Source: Microbispora bryophytorum (GTDB taxonomy: Bacteria > Actinomycetota > Actinomycetes > Streptosporangiales > Streptosporangiaceae). From it: a stretch of DNA of 64,000 nucleotides. Numbering within the stretch: position 1 is the first letter of the stretch; each line of letters starts with the position of its first letter. A program made the position numbers and the translations under genes. This document shows, piece after piece, positions 53,921 through 62,362 of the stretch. The stretch covers positions 48,107 to 112,106 of the forward strand of contig NZ_VIRL01000025.1 of the NCBI RefSeq assembly GCF_006874465.1, written 5' to 3'. The notes beneath the pieces were generated by a model. It ran no database searches, was not told the origin of the DNA, and was given only the letters and a program-made list of their open reading frames with translations.

Positions 53921-54857
53921 TCTCGGCCATCATCCGGCGCACCGTCCGTTCGGAGACCCCGAGCCGTTTGGCCGCGACCTCGTCGGTCATTCCCTCGGCC
54001 AGCATGCGCAGCAGCTCGTGCTGCTGCCGGGTGAAACCCTGCGGACCGAGCGCCGGACTGCCCAACGGCACGGCGATCTCCCACACCTGTTCGAAGAGGG
54101 CCAGCAGGGCGGCGATGATGCCCGCGCCGCTCAGCTGGAGCGCGCCGCGTCTGCTGTTGTCAGGATCCATGGGCACGATGGCCACGGTACGGTCGAAGAT
54201 GATCATCCGAGGGGGCAGGACCGGCATGGTGCGCACGTGGGCGCCGGCCTCCACCAGCCAGTTCAGGTAGGCAAGGGTCGCCGAGTCGTTGCGGACGCTG
54301 TCGAGACAGATGTTGCGGAACTTCACCCCGCGGCCGAGTGCCCGCTCGTCGTTCTGACGGGCCGTCTCCAGAGCGTTCGCGGACTGGGAGCCACCGGGCA
54401 TGAAGGTGAGCACCTCATGCCCCACCTCCTCCGACAACTGCTCCAGCCGTCCGATGATGACGTCGATGCCCACCAATCGCACCGCGTCACCATCGGACCT
54501 CTCCTGATCGGCGTACTGGGCGAGCATCTGAGCCACCGCGGCCTTGCTCTGCGCCATCTCCAGTTGCCGTTCGGCCTCTTCCATCTGCCGCCGGCGCAGA
54601 AGTGCCTGCAGTCCCACTGCTGGGTTCACCGGCCGCAGGTCCCCCGGATCCTCCAGAGAGCGCCGCAACAGGGCCAGGTCGGCCAACCGGTCGAGGGCGG
54701 AGAGGACGTCCTCCTCCGAACACTTCAGGTGCCGGACAATGTCGTTTATGCGCCAGCGAGGATTATCGAGCATGGTTCGGTAAACGGTTTCAGCGAGGGG
54801 ATCGAGCCCCAACCCCTCAAGCAATGCCAACCCCCAGGCATCCCGATGCGGACACAT
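53850..54857 (-). CDS. LuxR-type regulator with TrmB-like N-terminus
   Basis: 335 aa. Residues 10-75 form a TrmB/HTH-like domain (LDPLAETVYRTMLDNPRWRINDIVRHLKCSEEDVLSALDRL in parts), then a helical linker (LLRRRQMEEAERQLEMAQSK), a PLD-like sensor (EVLTFMPGGSQSANALETARQND) and a C-terminal LuxR HTH (QQHELLRMLAEGMTDEVAAKRLGVSERTVRRMMAEIMERIGARSRFEAG in parts). This class is common beside actinomycete biosynthetic clusters. GGGGTGA lies before the ATG. It overlaps the convergent SARP gene by 71 bp. Confidence 0.88.
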   Translation of the reverse strand: MCPHRDAWGLALLEGLGLDPLAETVYRTMLDNPRWRINDIVRHLKCSEEDVLSALDRLADLALLRRSLEDPGDLRPVNPAVGLQALLRRRQMEEAERQLEMAQSKAAVAQMLAQYADQERSDGDAVRLVGIDVIIGRLEQLSEEVGHEVLTFMPGGSQSANALETARQNDERALGRGVKFRNICLDSVRNDSATLAYLNWLVEAGAHVRTMPVLPPRMIIFDRTVAIVPMDPDNSRRGALQLSGAGIIAALLALFEQVWEIAVPLGSPALGPQGFTRQQHELLRMLAEGMTDEVAAKRLGVSERTVRRMMAEIMERIGARSRFEAGLRVAERGWL

Positions 54858-55275
54858 TATTCACCCCATGTTCGACGAATCTTCGCTAAGTGCGCGATTT
54901 TCGTCAAGCGATACGGCCGGCGTTCACGTTCACGCAGCCCAGAGGCCCGGCCGCAGGACGCACTATTGGCGTGATCATCCAATACTGTGCCGGTTCACAT
55001 CGAGACCGAGGGTGTGGTTATCCGGCGGTAACCGAATATGCGCCCGCCTCGCGTTTTCGCGGCCGGCCGGGAACATTCTCGACACGTTCTCCCCGCGACC
55101 CCCGCCGGGGACCTCGCTCCCTCGCGAGCGATTTCCAGGGGAACAGATCATGCCCGGCCCGATGAGCCGTCGACTCTCCGCTACCGGCTCAGGCCGGAGC
55201 CGGCCGGCGCCGCCGTCGAGCACGTCGCCATCGGCACGTCCACGCGCGACCGCCCCGGGTGCGACCCTCATTTCA
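54858..55275. other. Non-coding stretch after the cluster
   Basis: About 420 bases between the divergent LuxR gene and the esterase promoter. The minus strand near 54900 has TTGACG and may hold the LuxR promoter. Short reading frames here have no family resemblance or ribosome site. Base composition is lower in GC near both ends, consistent with promoters. Confidence 0.45.
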
Positions 55276-55346
55276 TTGCGCATGTTGCAACGCACAGAAC
55301 GTAATATGCAATTTGCTCTTGACATCGTTGAGCGTCGACCTACGAT
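55276..55346 (+). promoter_or_regulatory. Promoter and upstream regulatory element of the esterase gene
   Basis: TTGACA (55319-55324), 16 bp, TACGAT (55341-55346), then 65 bp to the GTG. Upstream, TTGCGCATGTTGCAACG (55276-55292) matches 15 of 17 bases of the element at 57995-58011 in the importer promoter. Confidence 0.75.
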
Positions 55347-55411
55347 CATGGCAACGGTCAGGCCCGATTCGTTACGTCTGACCACATTTCACTCTTCGGA
55401 GGGAGCGCAAC

Positions 55412-56986
55412 GTGCCCGTCGCCCATCCCCATCGTTCGCCGAGGATCCAACGAGGTAGCAGGCTGAGGTCGCTTCTGGCCGGCCTGACGGTCGCGGCAGC
55501 AGTGGCCGCGGTAGGGGTGTCAGCCCCTCCGGCCTCTGCGGCACCGACGAAGCCGCTGGGGCCGACCCTGGTCAAGTCCGACGCACCCCCGACCGGGTAC
55601 GCGGTGACGTTCCGGTACCAGGCGCCCGCCGGCGTCAACAGCGTCCAGATCTACGGCGATTGGTTCTTCGCTCAGCCCGACAACGTCGGCGACAACCGGC
55701 CGCCGTCGGAGTGGCAGCCGGGCGACACCGCGGCCACCCCTTGGCGCATCCTGCCCATGCAGCTCGGGGCCGACGGGATCTGGGAGACCACCGTCCCGCT
55801 GCCCGCCGGAACGTTCCGCTACGCCTTCACCCACGACTGCGAAAACGTGGAGGCCACCGGCTGCGCCCTGCACGACGACCCGGCCAACCGGTGGGAGGTG
55901 CAGCCCCAGTACCCGAGCGCGCCGGGCGCGGTGCGCAGCACGATTTACGTGCCGAGCAGCGAGAAGTTCCCCACCTACGACAACGACTATCAGGCGCCGG
56001 TCAAGGCCGGTGAGGCCGGGAAGCTGGAGTCGCGGCGGTATCCGTCGCCGCTGTCGACCAACCCGGCCGGGGTGCATGACATCGTCGTCTACACGCCGCA
56101 CGGTTACGACCCGAACCGGGCGACGCCCTACCCCACGCTGTATCTGAGCCACGGCGCCGGGGACAGCTCGATCGCCTGGACGATGCAGGGCGTGGCCCAC
56201 CACATCGTGGAGAACGCCATCAAGGACGGCGTGGTGCAGCCGATGGTGGTCGTGTCCACCGACTTCAACGGCCTGCCCGGCGGCAACCAGGGGTACGCCA
56301 ACGAGCTGCGCAACAACGTCATCCCGTTCGTGGAGCAGAACTACCACGTCTCGACCCGGCCGGAGGACCGTGCGTTCGGCGGGTTCTCGGCGGGCGGGAG
56401 CCGTGCGTTCACCATCATGTACGACAACACCGACCTGTTCGCCTACGACGCCGCCTGGAGCATCGGCGGACCGGCCGCCTCGCAGGCGCAGATCGACCGC
56501 CTGAAGACGGTCCCCGGCGGCCTCCTCTTCGGCACCGGACGACAGGACGGCACCAGCGCCCAGAGCCTGCACACGCGCGCCGAGGCGCTGCGGTCCGCCG
56601 GCGTCGAGATCAAGGAGTACTACGTCGACGGCATGCACACCTGGCATGTCTGGCGTCCGATGCTCAACTTCTATCTGCGTAACGTGGCGTTCCGCACCAC
56701 CACGACGGGCCTGGACGTCGCCGCCACGCCCGCCGGGAACTCCCACAACGTCAGGCTCACCGCGACCGCCGCGGTGGGCACCGTGACCGCCAACGTCGCC
56801 TCCCCCACCGGCAAGGTCGAGTTCTACGCCGGTGACACCCACCTCGGATCCGCACCGGTCAAGAACGGTGTGGCCACCTTCCGCAAGGCCGTCGACGGCG
56901 CGCTCCTCGACAGCCCCGTCGTCGCCCGCTATCCGGGCGACAAACTGTTCAACGCGTCACAGAGCACGCAGGTGACCGTCGACTGA
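55412..56986 (+). CDS. Secreted esterase (Fes/feruloyl-esterase-like) with C-terminal Ig-like domain
   Basis: 524 aa. Basic N-terminus and hydrophobic segment to about residue 43 (APPASAAP): signal peptide. An N-terminal E-set-like domain (about 55-160, VTFRYQAPAGVNSVQIYGDW) precedes an alpha/beta-hydrolase esterase with GGFSAGGS (Ser326) and GMHTWHVW (His409). The C-terminus (about 435-524) is a Big_3-type Ig repeat with PTGKVEFYAGDTHLGSAPV. This layout resembles secreted acetyl/feruloyl esterases of xylan breakdown, which suits the neighbouring GH62 gene. The GTG start has GGAGGGAG upstream. Confidence 0.82.
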   Translation: MPVAHPHRSPRIQRGSRLRSLLAGLTVAAAVAAVGVSAPPASAAPTKPLGPTLVKSDAPPTGYAVTFRYQAPAGVNSVQIYGDWFFAQPDNVGDNRPPSEWQPGDTAATPWRILPMQLGADGIWETTVPLPAGTFRYAFTHDCENVEATGCALHDDPANRWEVQPQYPSAPGAVRSTIYVPSSEKFPTYDNDYQAPVKAGEAGKLESRRYPSPLSTNPAGVHDIVVYTPHGYDPNRATPYPTLYLSHGAGDSSIAWTMQGVAHHIVENAIKDGVVQPMVVVSTDFNGLPGGNQGYANELRNNVIPFVEQNYHVSTRPEDRAFGGFSAGGSRAFTIMYDNTDLFAYDAAWSIGGPAASQAQIDRLKTVPGGLLFGTGRQDGTSAQSLHTRAEALRSAGVEIKEYYVDGMHTWHVWRPMLNFYLRNVAFRTTTTGLDVAATPAGNSHNVRLTATAAVGTVTANVASPTGKVEFYAGDTHLGSAPVKNGVATFRKAVDGALLDSPVVARYPGDKLFNASQSTQVTVD

Positions 56987-57011
56987 CCTGGTTCTTCCCA
57001 CCAACCCGGCA

Positions 57012-57058
57012 GGCCTTGCCGTGGCGCCTCCCACCCTGGGGAGTGCCACGGCAAGGCC
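57012..57058. terminator. Hairpin terminator between convergent genes
   Basis: GGCCTTGCCGTGGC (57012-57025) pairs perfectly with GCCACGGCAAGGCC (57045-57058); an inner CTCCC/GGGAG can extend the stem. Serves the esterase gene and the convergent IclR gene. Confidence 0.8.
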
Positions 57059-57154
57059 GTCGCACGATCTGAGCTCGCGACCTGGGGAAACCTGGGAGAG
57101 TCGGCGTGTCAGGCCGACGCCGACGACACCTCGAGGTGCTCCACAGGTCGCGGC

Positions 57155-57922
57155 TCAGCTCGCCGGCGGCGGCTCCGGCGTGTATCCGACTTCCTGGGAG
57201 ATCAGCGTCGCGGTCTCCAGCAGCAGCGGAAGCTTCTCCTTCAACTGGTCCAGGGTCTCGATCACCTCGATCGCGGTGATGGAGACGGCGGCGACGACCT
57301 TGCCCCGTGAGTCCCTTACCGGTGCGGCCACGCACATGACGTAGGCGTCGTGCTCGCCGTTGTCGACAGACCAGCCTTGCTCGCGGACCTGCGCGAGTTC
57401 GGCTTCGAAGGACTCGCGATCGGTGATCGTCGTGTCGGTGTGCCGGTCGAAGGCGACGTGCGCGAGCAGGCGATCGCGGTCCTCCCTGGGGAGGTAGGCG
57501 AGGATCGCCTTCCCGACGGCGCTCGCATACAGCGAGACGGCCCGGCCGATCCGAGACGGTAGCTTCACCGCGTCGAACGCGGGGCTGTCGACCTTGTCGA
57601 TGTAAATGATCTCGTTGCCGGTCAGCTGTGCCAGGTGCACGGTGTGACCCGTCTGCCCCTGGAGCCGGCGCAGGTGCGCCGACGCGAACTGGCGGAGGTC
57701 CATCGAGCCGAGCGCGAGCTCGGACAGTTCGATGAGCCCGCTCCCGAACACGTAGGTCCCCGCCCCTGTCTTGCGCACGAACCGTGCGGCCTCAAGCGCT
57801 TGCAAGATCCGCAAAGCCGTGGATTTGTGGACGCCGAGCACGTCCGAGGCCTCGGTGAGGGTCAGCGGATGTTCCGCTGCCACCCGGATCAGGTTGATCG
57901 CGCGCTGGATGGATTGTGCCAC
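57155..57922 (-). CDS. IclR-family regulator of the sugar-acid module
   Basis: 255 aa. HTH (LTLTEASDVLGVHKSTALRILQALEAARFV in parts) at about 18-50 and an IclR ligand domain (SLYASAVGKAILAYL, HDAYVMCVAAPVRDSRGKVVAAVSI in parts). It is divergent from the importer operon. Two TTGC-rich elements lie in the 146-bp gap, and one is repeated ahead of the esterase gene, so both are probable targets. A sugar acid or its 2-keto-3-deoxy derivative is the likely effector (inference). Confidence 0.88.
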   Translation of the reverse strand: MAQSIQRAINLIRVAAEHPLTLTEASDVLGVHKSTALRILQALEAARFVRKTGAGTYVFGSGLIELSELALGSMDLRQFASAHLRRLQGQTGHTVHLAQLTGNEIIYIDKVDSPAFDAVKLPSRIGRAVSLYASAVGKAILAYLPREDRDRLLAHVAFDRHTDTTITDRESFEAELAQVREQGWSVDNGEHDAYVMCVAAPVRDSRGKVVAAVSITAIEVIETLDQLKEKLPLLLETATLISQEVGYTPEPPPAS

Positions 57923-57985
57923 TCCTGCCCTCCCTGCGTTGCACTAGGCGCAATGTAGAGCATATGGCGCGCAACCGCTCGCTCC

Positions 57986-58013
57986 TTGACAGTGTTGCAC
58001 ATGTTGCTACGAT
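57986..58013 (+). promoter_or_regulatory. Promoter of the sugar importer operon with overlapping operator
   Basis: TTGACA (57986-57991), 16 bp, TACGAT (58008-58013): same boxes and spacing as the esterase promoter. TTGCACATGTTGCTACG (57995-58011) lies across the spacer and -10 box, where a bound repressor would block polymerase. A second TTGC/GCAA palindrome lies near 57938-57955. Confidence 0.78.
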
Positions 58014-58068
58014 CGTTGCAAGAAAACGGCGTTTCGGGGGAACGAACGGTTGATTACGGGAGTAACAC

Positions 58069-59328
58069 ATGGAGCTGCATCGCGTTCGCCGTAGCATGGC
58101 TGTGGCGACCAGTCTCATCTGTACGGCCGTCGCCTTCCTGAGCGGCTGCGGCTCTGACAGTGAATCCGGAAGCGGATCCGGCGGCGGCGTGACCTCGCTG
58201 ACCTTCGCCGCCTCGACGTTCGGCGACCCCGGCCGCGGGCCGCTGCTCACGAAGTGGCTCGATGACTTCAACAAGAGCCAGAGCGCGGTCCGGGTGTCCG
58301 CCGCGGCGGTGCCGTACCCGACCTTCGGCCAGACCGTCCTGACCCAGATGGGCAGCGGGCAAGGGCCCGACCTGATCCGCTTCGACATGCCCGAGTTCGA
58401 GTCCGCCTCGGACGCCGGCCTCATCGCGCCGCTCGACGACCTGATCGACGTCAGCAAGTATGACCTGCTCAAGCAGCCGGACCAGTTCATGGTCCACGAC
58501 GGCAGGCGGGACGGGATCATCTTCGAGGCGTCGAACTACGCGATGTTCTACAACGCCGACCTGATTCCGAAGCCGCCGACGACCTACGAGGAGTTCGCCA
58601 AGACGGCGAGTTCGCTGACCAAGGGCGACGTCTACGGCCTGGCGTTCCGTCAGACGGAGGCCGAGGAGGCCGGCGTCTGGCAGGACATCTTCAACTACGT
58701 CTACGGTTTCGGCGGCAAGTGGTCGGACGGCAAGAACCTGACCATCAACTCGCCCGAGAACCTCAAGGGCCTGCAGGCGTACAAGGACCTGTACGACGCG
58801 AAGGTGATCCCGCGGGGCGCGGACGCGGCGACGTTCCGCCGCATGTTCGCCGAGGGCAAGGTCGGCATGGAGCTCAACAACGGCGGCTACGTGACGGCGA
58901 CCCGCGGCCAGAACCCCGACCTGAACTTCAACGTCGCCCCCATCCCGTTCCCGGTCCGCACCCAGGGCGCGATCCTCGCGCCCATCGTCATCAACGAGGC
59001 GAGTCCGGCGAAGGACGCGGCGGCCACCTTCATCCGCTGGGCGCTTGAGCCGGCCAACCAGGTGAAGCTGCAGGAGATCCTCGGCGCGAGCAGCGTGGCG
59101 ACGGTCACCGAGCGCAGCCCCGAGAAGCTCAAGGAGACGCCCTTCCTCAAGGTGTTCGACGACCTCACCGAATCGAGCCTGCCGCAGATCGTCCTGGGAT
59201 TCGAGGCGAAGACGCCGGACATCCGCAAGATCGTCGTCCAGAACGTCGTCGCGGCGCTCCAGGGCACGGTCGACCTCAAGACCGCGCTGGACCGCGCCCA
59301 GGAGCAGGCGACCCAACTGGTCGGTTGA
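58069..59328 (+). CDS. Sugar ABC transporter substrate-binding lipoprotein
   Basis: 419 aa. Lipobox FLSGC gives lipidated Cys27. The family 1 extracellular-binding fold is seen in LTFAASTFGDPGRGPLLTKWLDDFNKS, GSGQGPDLIRFDMPEFESAS, IFEASNYAMFYNADLIPKPPTTYEEF and FAEGKVGMELNNGGYV (each a part). It captures a mono- or oligosaccharide, or an aldonate, for the permeases that follow. Confidence 0.92.
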   Translation: MELHRVRRSMAVATSLICTAVAFLSGCGSDSESGSGSGGGVTSLTFAASTFGDPGRGPLLTKWLDDFNKSQSAVRVSAAAVPYPTFGQTVLTQMGSGQGPDLIRFDMPEFESASDAGLIAPLDDLIDVSKYDLLKQPDQFMVHDGRRDGIIFEASNYAMFYNADLIPKPPTTYEEFAKTASSLTKGDVYGLAFRQTEAEEAGVWQDIFNYVYGFGGKWSDGKNLTINSPENLKGLQAYKDLYDAKVIPRGADAATFRRMFAEGKVGMELNNGGYVTATRGQNPDLNFNVAPIPFPVRTQGAILAPIVINEASPAKDAAATFIRWALEPANQVKLQEILGASSVATVTERSPEKLKETPFLKVFDDLTESSLPQIVLGFEAKTPDIRKIVVQNVVAALQGTVDLKTALDRAQEQATQLVG

Positions 59329-59397
59329 TCGGACGAGACCGCCGGCGTGGGCATCCCTCACGCCGGCGGCGTCCTACTCGAACAAGGACCGAACTCG

Positions 59398-60342
59398 ATG
59401 ACTGTGCTGAAACAACAGCAGACCTCAGGGTCTCGATCCGAGACCCGGCGTCGAGGCAGCCCGCGGGGAAGCAAGTGGACGCCCTACCTCTTCCTGGCGC
59501 CCGCCGCCGTCTTCATCCTCGTATTCCAGGTCGTTCCGCTCATTCAGGAGATCTTCCTGAGCTTCACGCGGACGTCGCTGCTGAATCCCACCCGCAGCAC
59601 CTGGGTGGGGCTGGACAACTTCACCCGCATCTTCGGTGACGAGGACTTCCGCCGCACCCTTCTCACCACCTTCATCTATGTGATCGTGTGCGTCGTCGGC
59701 GCCGTGGGAGCCGGGCTCGCCGTCGCCCTGCTCCTCAACAAAGGGTTCCGCGGCCGGGGGTGGGCGCGCGCGCTGGTGACCATTCCGTGGGCGGCGCCCG
59801 GCATCGCGGTCGCGCTCATCGCGACGTGGATGCTCAACCCGGACTACGGGATCGTGAACCGCTTCCTGGACGCGGTCGGCCTCGGCGTCCCGGGCGGCGC
59901 CATCCTCGACAGCCCGACGTACGCCCTCCCGGCGATCCTCGCCACGACCATCTGGCAGCTGTTCCCGTTCACCTCGGTGGTGCTGCTGTCCGCGCTGCAG
60001 TCCGTGCCCCCGGACCTGACCGAGGCCGCCACGGTGGACGGCGCAGGGCGCTGGTGGACCTTCCGCGCCGTCACCTGGCAGGTCATCAAGCCCACCATCG
60101 GACTGCTCGCCATCCTCATGACCATCTGGTCGCTGCGGCGGTTCGAGCTCATCTGGCTCATGACCAAGGGAGGGCCGGTCGGCGCGACCGAGACGCTCGT
60201 CATCGACCTCTACTCGGAGGCCTTCGACTCCAAGCAACTCGGTTCCGCGGCGGCGATCGGCATGGTCGGGGTGGTCGTCTCGCTCATCGTCGTCGCCGGC
60301 AGCCGGTTCGTCGCCCGCGCCGCCGAAAGGGAGGCACGCTGA
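59398..60342 (+). CDS. Sugar ABC transporter permease (MalF/UgpA-like)
   Basis: 314 aa, six membrane segments. WTPYLFLAPAAVFILVFQVVPL at the first helix, ALLLNKGFRGRGWARALVTIPWAAPGIAVALI, and the EAA loop TEAATVDGAGRWWTFRAVTWQ. The ATG at 59398 has AAGGA 9 nt upstream. Coupled by TGATG to the second permease. Confidence 0.92.
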   Translation: MTVLKQQQTSGSRSETRRRGSPRGSKWTPYLFLAPAAVFILVFQVVPLIQEIFLSFTRTSLLNPTRSTWVGLDNFTRIFGDEDFRRTLLTTFIYVIVCVVGAVGAGLAVALLLNKGFRGRGWARALVTIPWAAPGIAVALIATWMLNPDYGIVNRFLDAVGLGVPGGAILDSPTYALPAILATTIWQLFPFTSVVLLSALQSVPPDLTEAATVDGAGRWWTFRAVTWQVIKPTIGLLAILMTIWSLRRFELIWLMTKGGPVGATETLVIDLYSEAFDSKQLGSAAAIGMVGVVVSLIVVAGSRFVARAAEREAR

Positions 60343-61172
60343 TGAGGCCGCTCCGCATCGGTCTGACCCTGCGCATCCTCGGCGTCCTCGTCGTGCTCGG
60401 CGTCGCGGTCTTCCCCCTGTACTGGATGATCGTCACGGCGCTGTCGAGCAACTCGGATCTCTTCGCCGAGAAGGCCCGGCTCGTCCCCGACTTCTCGCAA
60501 TTCGGGGTCTTCATCGACGCGCTGGCCGAGGGCAAGGCGCTGGGTTGGCTGCGCAACAGCCTGGTGATCGCCGTCGGCACGACGGTCCTCTCGATCGGCC
60601 TCGGCATTCCGCTCGGCTACGCGCTCTCGCGGTTCTCGTTCTGGGGCAAGGCCATCGTGACCGTGCTTCTGCTGTTCACGCAGATGCTTCCCGAGGCGCT
60701 CATGGTCGTGCCGCTGTTCTCGCTCTTCCGGCGGTTCGGCCTGCTCGACTCCCTGGGCGGCCTCATTCTGGTCAACTCCGCCTTCGTCCTGCCGATCGTC
60801 GCCCTCATTCTCAAGGGCGCGATCGACGGCATACCGCGCGCGCTGGAGGAGTCCGCGCGTGTCGACGGAGCACGGCCGCTCACCGTGCTGACACGCATCA
60901 ACGTGCCGCTGATCGCCCCGTCCATCGCGGCCACCGCGGTCATCGCGTTCTTCCACGCCTGGAACGAGTACGTGTTCGCCGTGACATTCATCTTCACCCC
61001 CGGGAAGCAGCCGGCCTCGGTGGGGATCGCGAACTTCATCGGCGAGCTGGGCACGCCGATCCAGACGGTGATGGCGGTCGCGTTCATGTTCACGCTGCCC
61101 GCCGTCGTCTTCTACCTGTTCGCGCAGAGGCATGTGGTGGCCGGCATGACCGCCGGCGCCGTTAAGGGGTAA
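60342..61172 (+). CDS. Sugar ABC transporter permease (MalG/UgpE-like)
   Basis: 276 aa, six membrane segments (PLYWMIVTALSSNSDLF, LGIPLGYALSRFSFWGKAIV) and EAA loop LEESARVDGARPLTVLTRINVPL. Pairs with the MalF-like permease. No ATPase gene follows; a shared MsiK-type ATPase elsewhere probably energises it, as is common in actinomycetes (family knowledge). Confidence 0.92.
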   Translation: MRPLRIGLTLRILGVLVVLGVAVFPLYWMIVTALSSNSDLFAEKARLVPDFSQFGVFIDALAEGKALGWLRNSLVIAVGTTVLSIGLGIPLGYALSRFSFWGKAIVTVLLLFTQMLPEALMVVPLFSLFRRFGLLDSLGGLILVNSAFVLPIVALILKGAIDGIPRALEESARVDGARPLTVLTRINVPLIAPSIAATAVIAFFHAWNEYVFAVTFIFTPGKQPASVGIANFIGELGTPIQTVMAVAFMFTLPAVVFYLFAQRHVVAGMTAGAVKG

Positions 61173-61180
61173 CCGGGAGC

Positions 61181-62362
61181 ATGAAGATCATCTCAGTCGA
61201 CACCCTCGTCGTCGACTTCTACCGCACCAATCTCGTGATCGTCCGCGTCACCACCGACGAGGGGATCGTCGGACTCGGCGAAGCGACGCTGGAAGGCAAG
61301 GAGCGCGCCGTCCAGGGGGCCGTCGCCGAAGTCGCCGAAGCCGTGGTGGGGCTCGATCCCACCCGTATCTCCGGCATCCTGTACGAGCTGGCGAGAGACT
61401 GGTACTGGCGCGGCGGCCCGGTCATCATGACCGCGCTGAGCTCGCTCGAAATGGCGCTGTGGGACATCTCGGCACGGGAGCTCGGTGTCCCGGTCTCCCG
61501 GCTTCTCGGCGGCGCCACCCGGGACCGGGTGCGTGCCTATGCCAACGGCTGGTTCTCGGGAGCCGTCACACCCGAGGACTACGCGGCCGCCGCGAGGAGG
61601 ACCGTCGACAGCGGCTTCCGCGGTCTCAAGTGGGATCCCTTCGAGAACTTCGACCTGACGATCACAACCCCGCAGCTGGACCGCGTGCTCGCGCAGATCG
61701 ACGCCGTCCGCTCCGCGGTCGGGCGCGACGTCGAGCTGTTCATCGAGGGCCACGGCCGGTTCGACGTCCGCCACGCCATCAAGGTCGCGCGGGAGATCGC
61801 GCAGTTCGACCCGGTGTGGTTCGAGGAGCCGTGCCCCCCGGACAACCTCGACGCTCTTGTCGACATCCGCCGGGCGTCCCCGGTGCCCATCGCCGCCGGG
61901 GAGCGATGGTTCGGCCGGCAGGGCTTCGCACCGGCGATCGCCCGCCAGGCGGTCGACTTCGTCCAGCCCGACGTGACGCACGCCGGCGGCATCGCCGAGC
62001 TGGCCTTCATCTCGACGCTGGCGGCGACCAGCTATGTCGGTTTCGCCCCGCACAATCCCAGCGGGCCGCTGAGCACCGCGGCGACGCTGCAACTCGGGGC
62101 GACCCTGCCCAACTTCCGATACCTGGAGATCATGGCCACCGACGTGCCGTGGCGCCCGGAGATCACCAACGAACGGCTCGTGCTCACGAAGGAGGGCGAC
62201 GTCATCATCCCGACAGGGATCGGACTCGGCATCGAACTCGATCTCGAGGCGATCGCGCGGCACCCCTTCACACCCCACCCCCTGCGGATGTTCCGGGACG
62301 CCGTCTTCGACATCCGCCCCGCGGACGAGCGGTCCTTCTTCAACCTGGGAGACCGCGTATGA
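61181..62362 (+). CDS. Enolase-superfamily acid-sugar dehydratase (galactonate dehydratase-like)
   Basis: 393 aa. N-terminal capping domain (GIVGLGEATLEGKERAVQGAV) and a TIM barrel with GLKWDPF (Lys), LFIEGHGRFDV (metal ligand Glu), WFEEPCPPDN (Glu), IAAGERWFGR (Glu), DVTHAGGI and APHNPSGPL (catalytic His). This is the mandelate racemase/GalD pattern; members dehydrate aldonic acids to 2-keto-3-deoxy acids. With a GH62 arabinofuranosidase alongside, arabonate is a fair guess (inference). Confidence 0.85.
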   Translation: MKIISVDTLVVDFYRTNLVIVRVTTDEGIVGLGEATLEGKERAVQGAVAEVAEAVVGLDPTRISGILYELARDWYWRGGPVIMTALSSLEMALWDISARELGVPVSRLLGGATRDRVRAYANGWFSGAVTPEDYAAAARRTVDSGFRGLKWDPFENFDLTITTPQLDRVLAQIDAVRSAVGRDVELFIEGHGRFDVRHAIKVAREIAQFDPVWFEEPCPPDNLDALVDIRRASPVPIAAGERWFGRQGFAPAIARQAVDFVQPDVTHAGGIAELAFISTLAATSYVGFAPHNPSGPLSTAATLQLGATLPNFRYLEIMATDVPWRPEITNERLVLTKEGDVIIPTGIGLGIELDLEAIARHPFTPHPLRMFRDAVFDIRPADERSFFNLGDRV

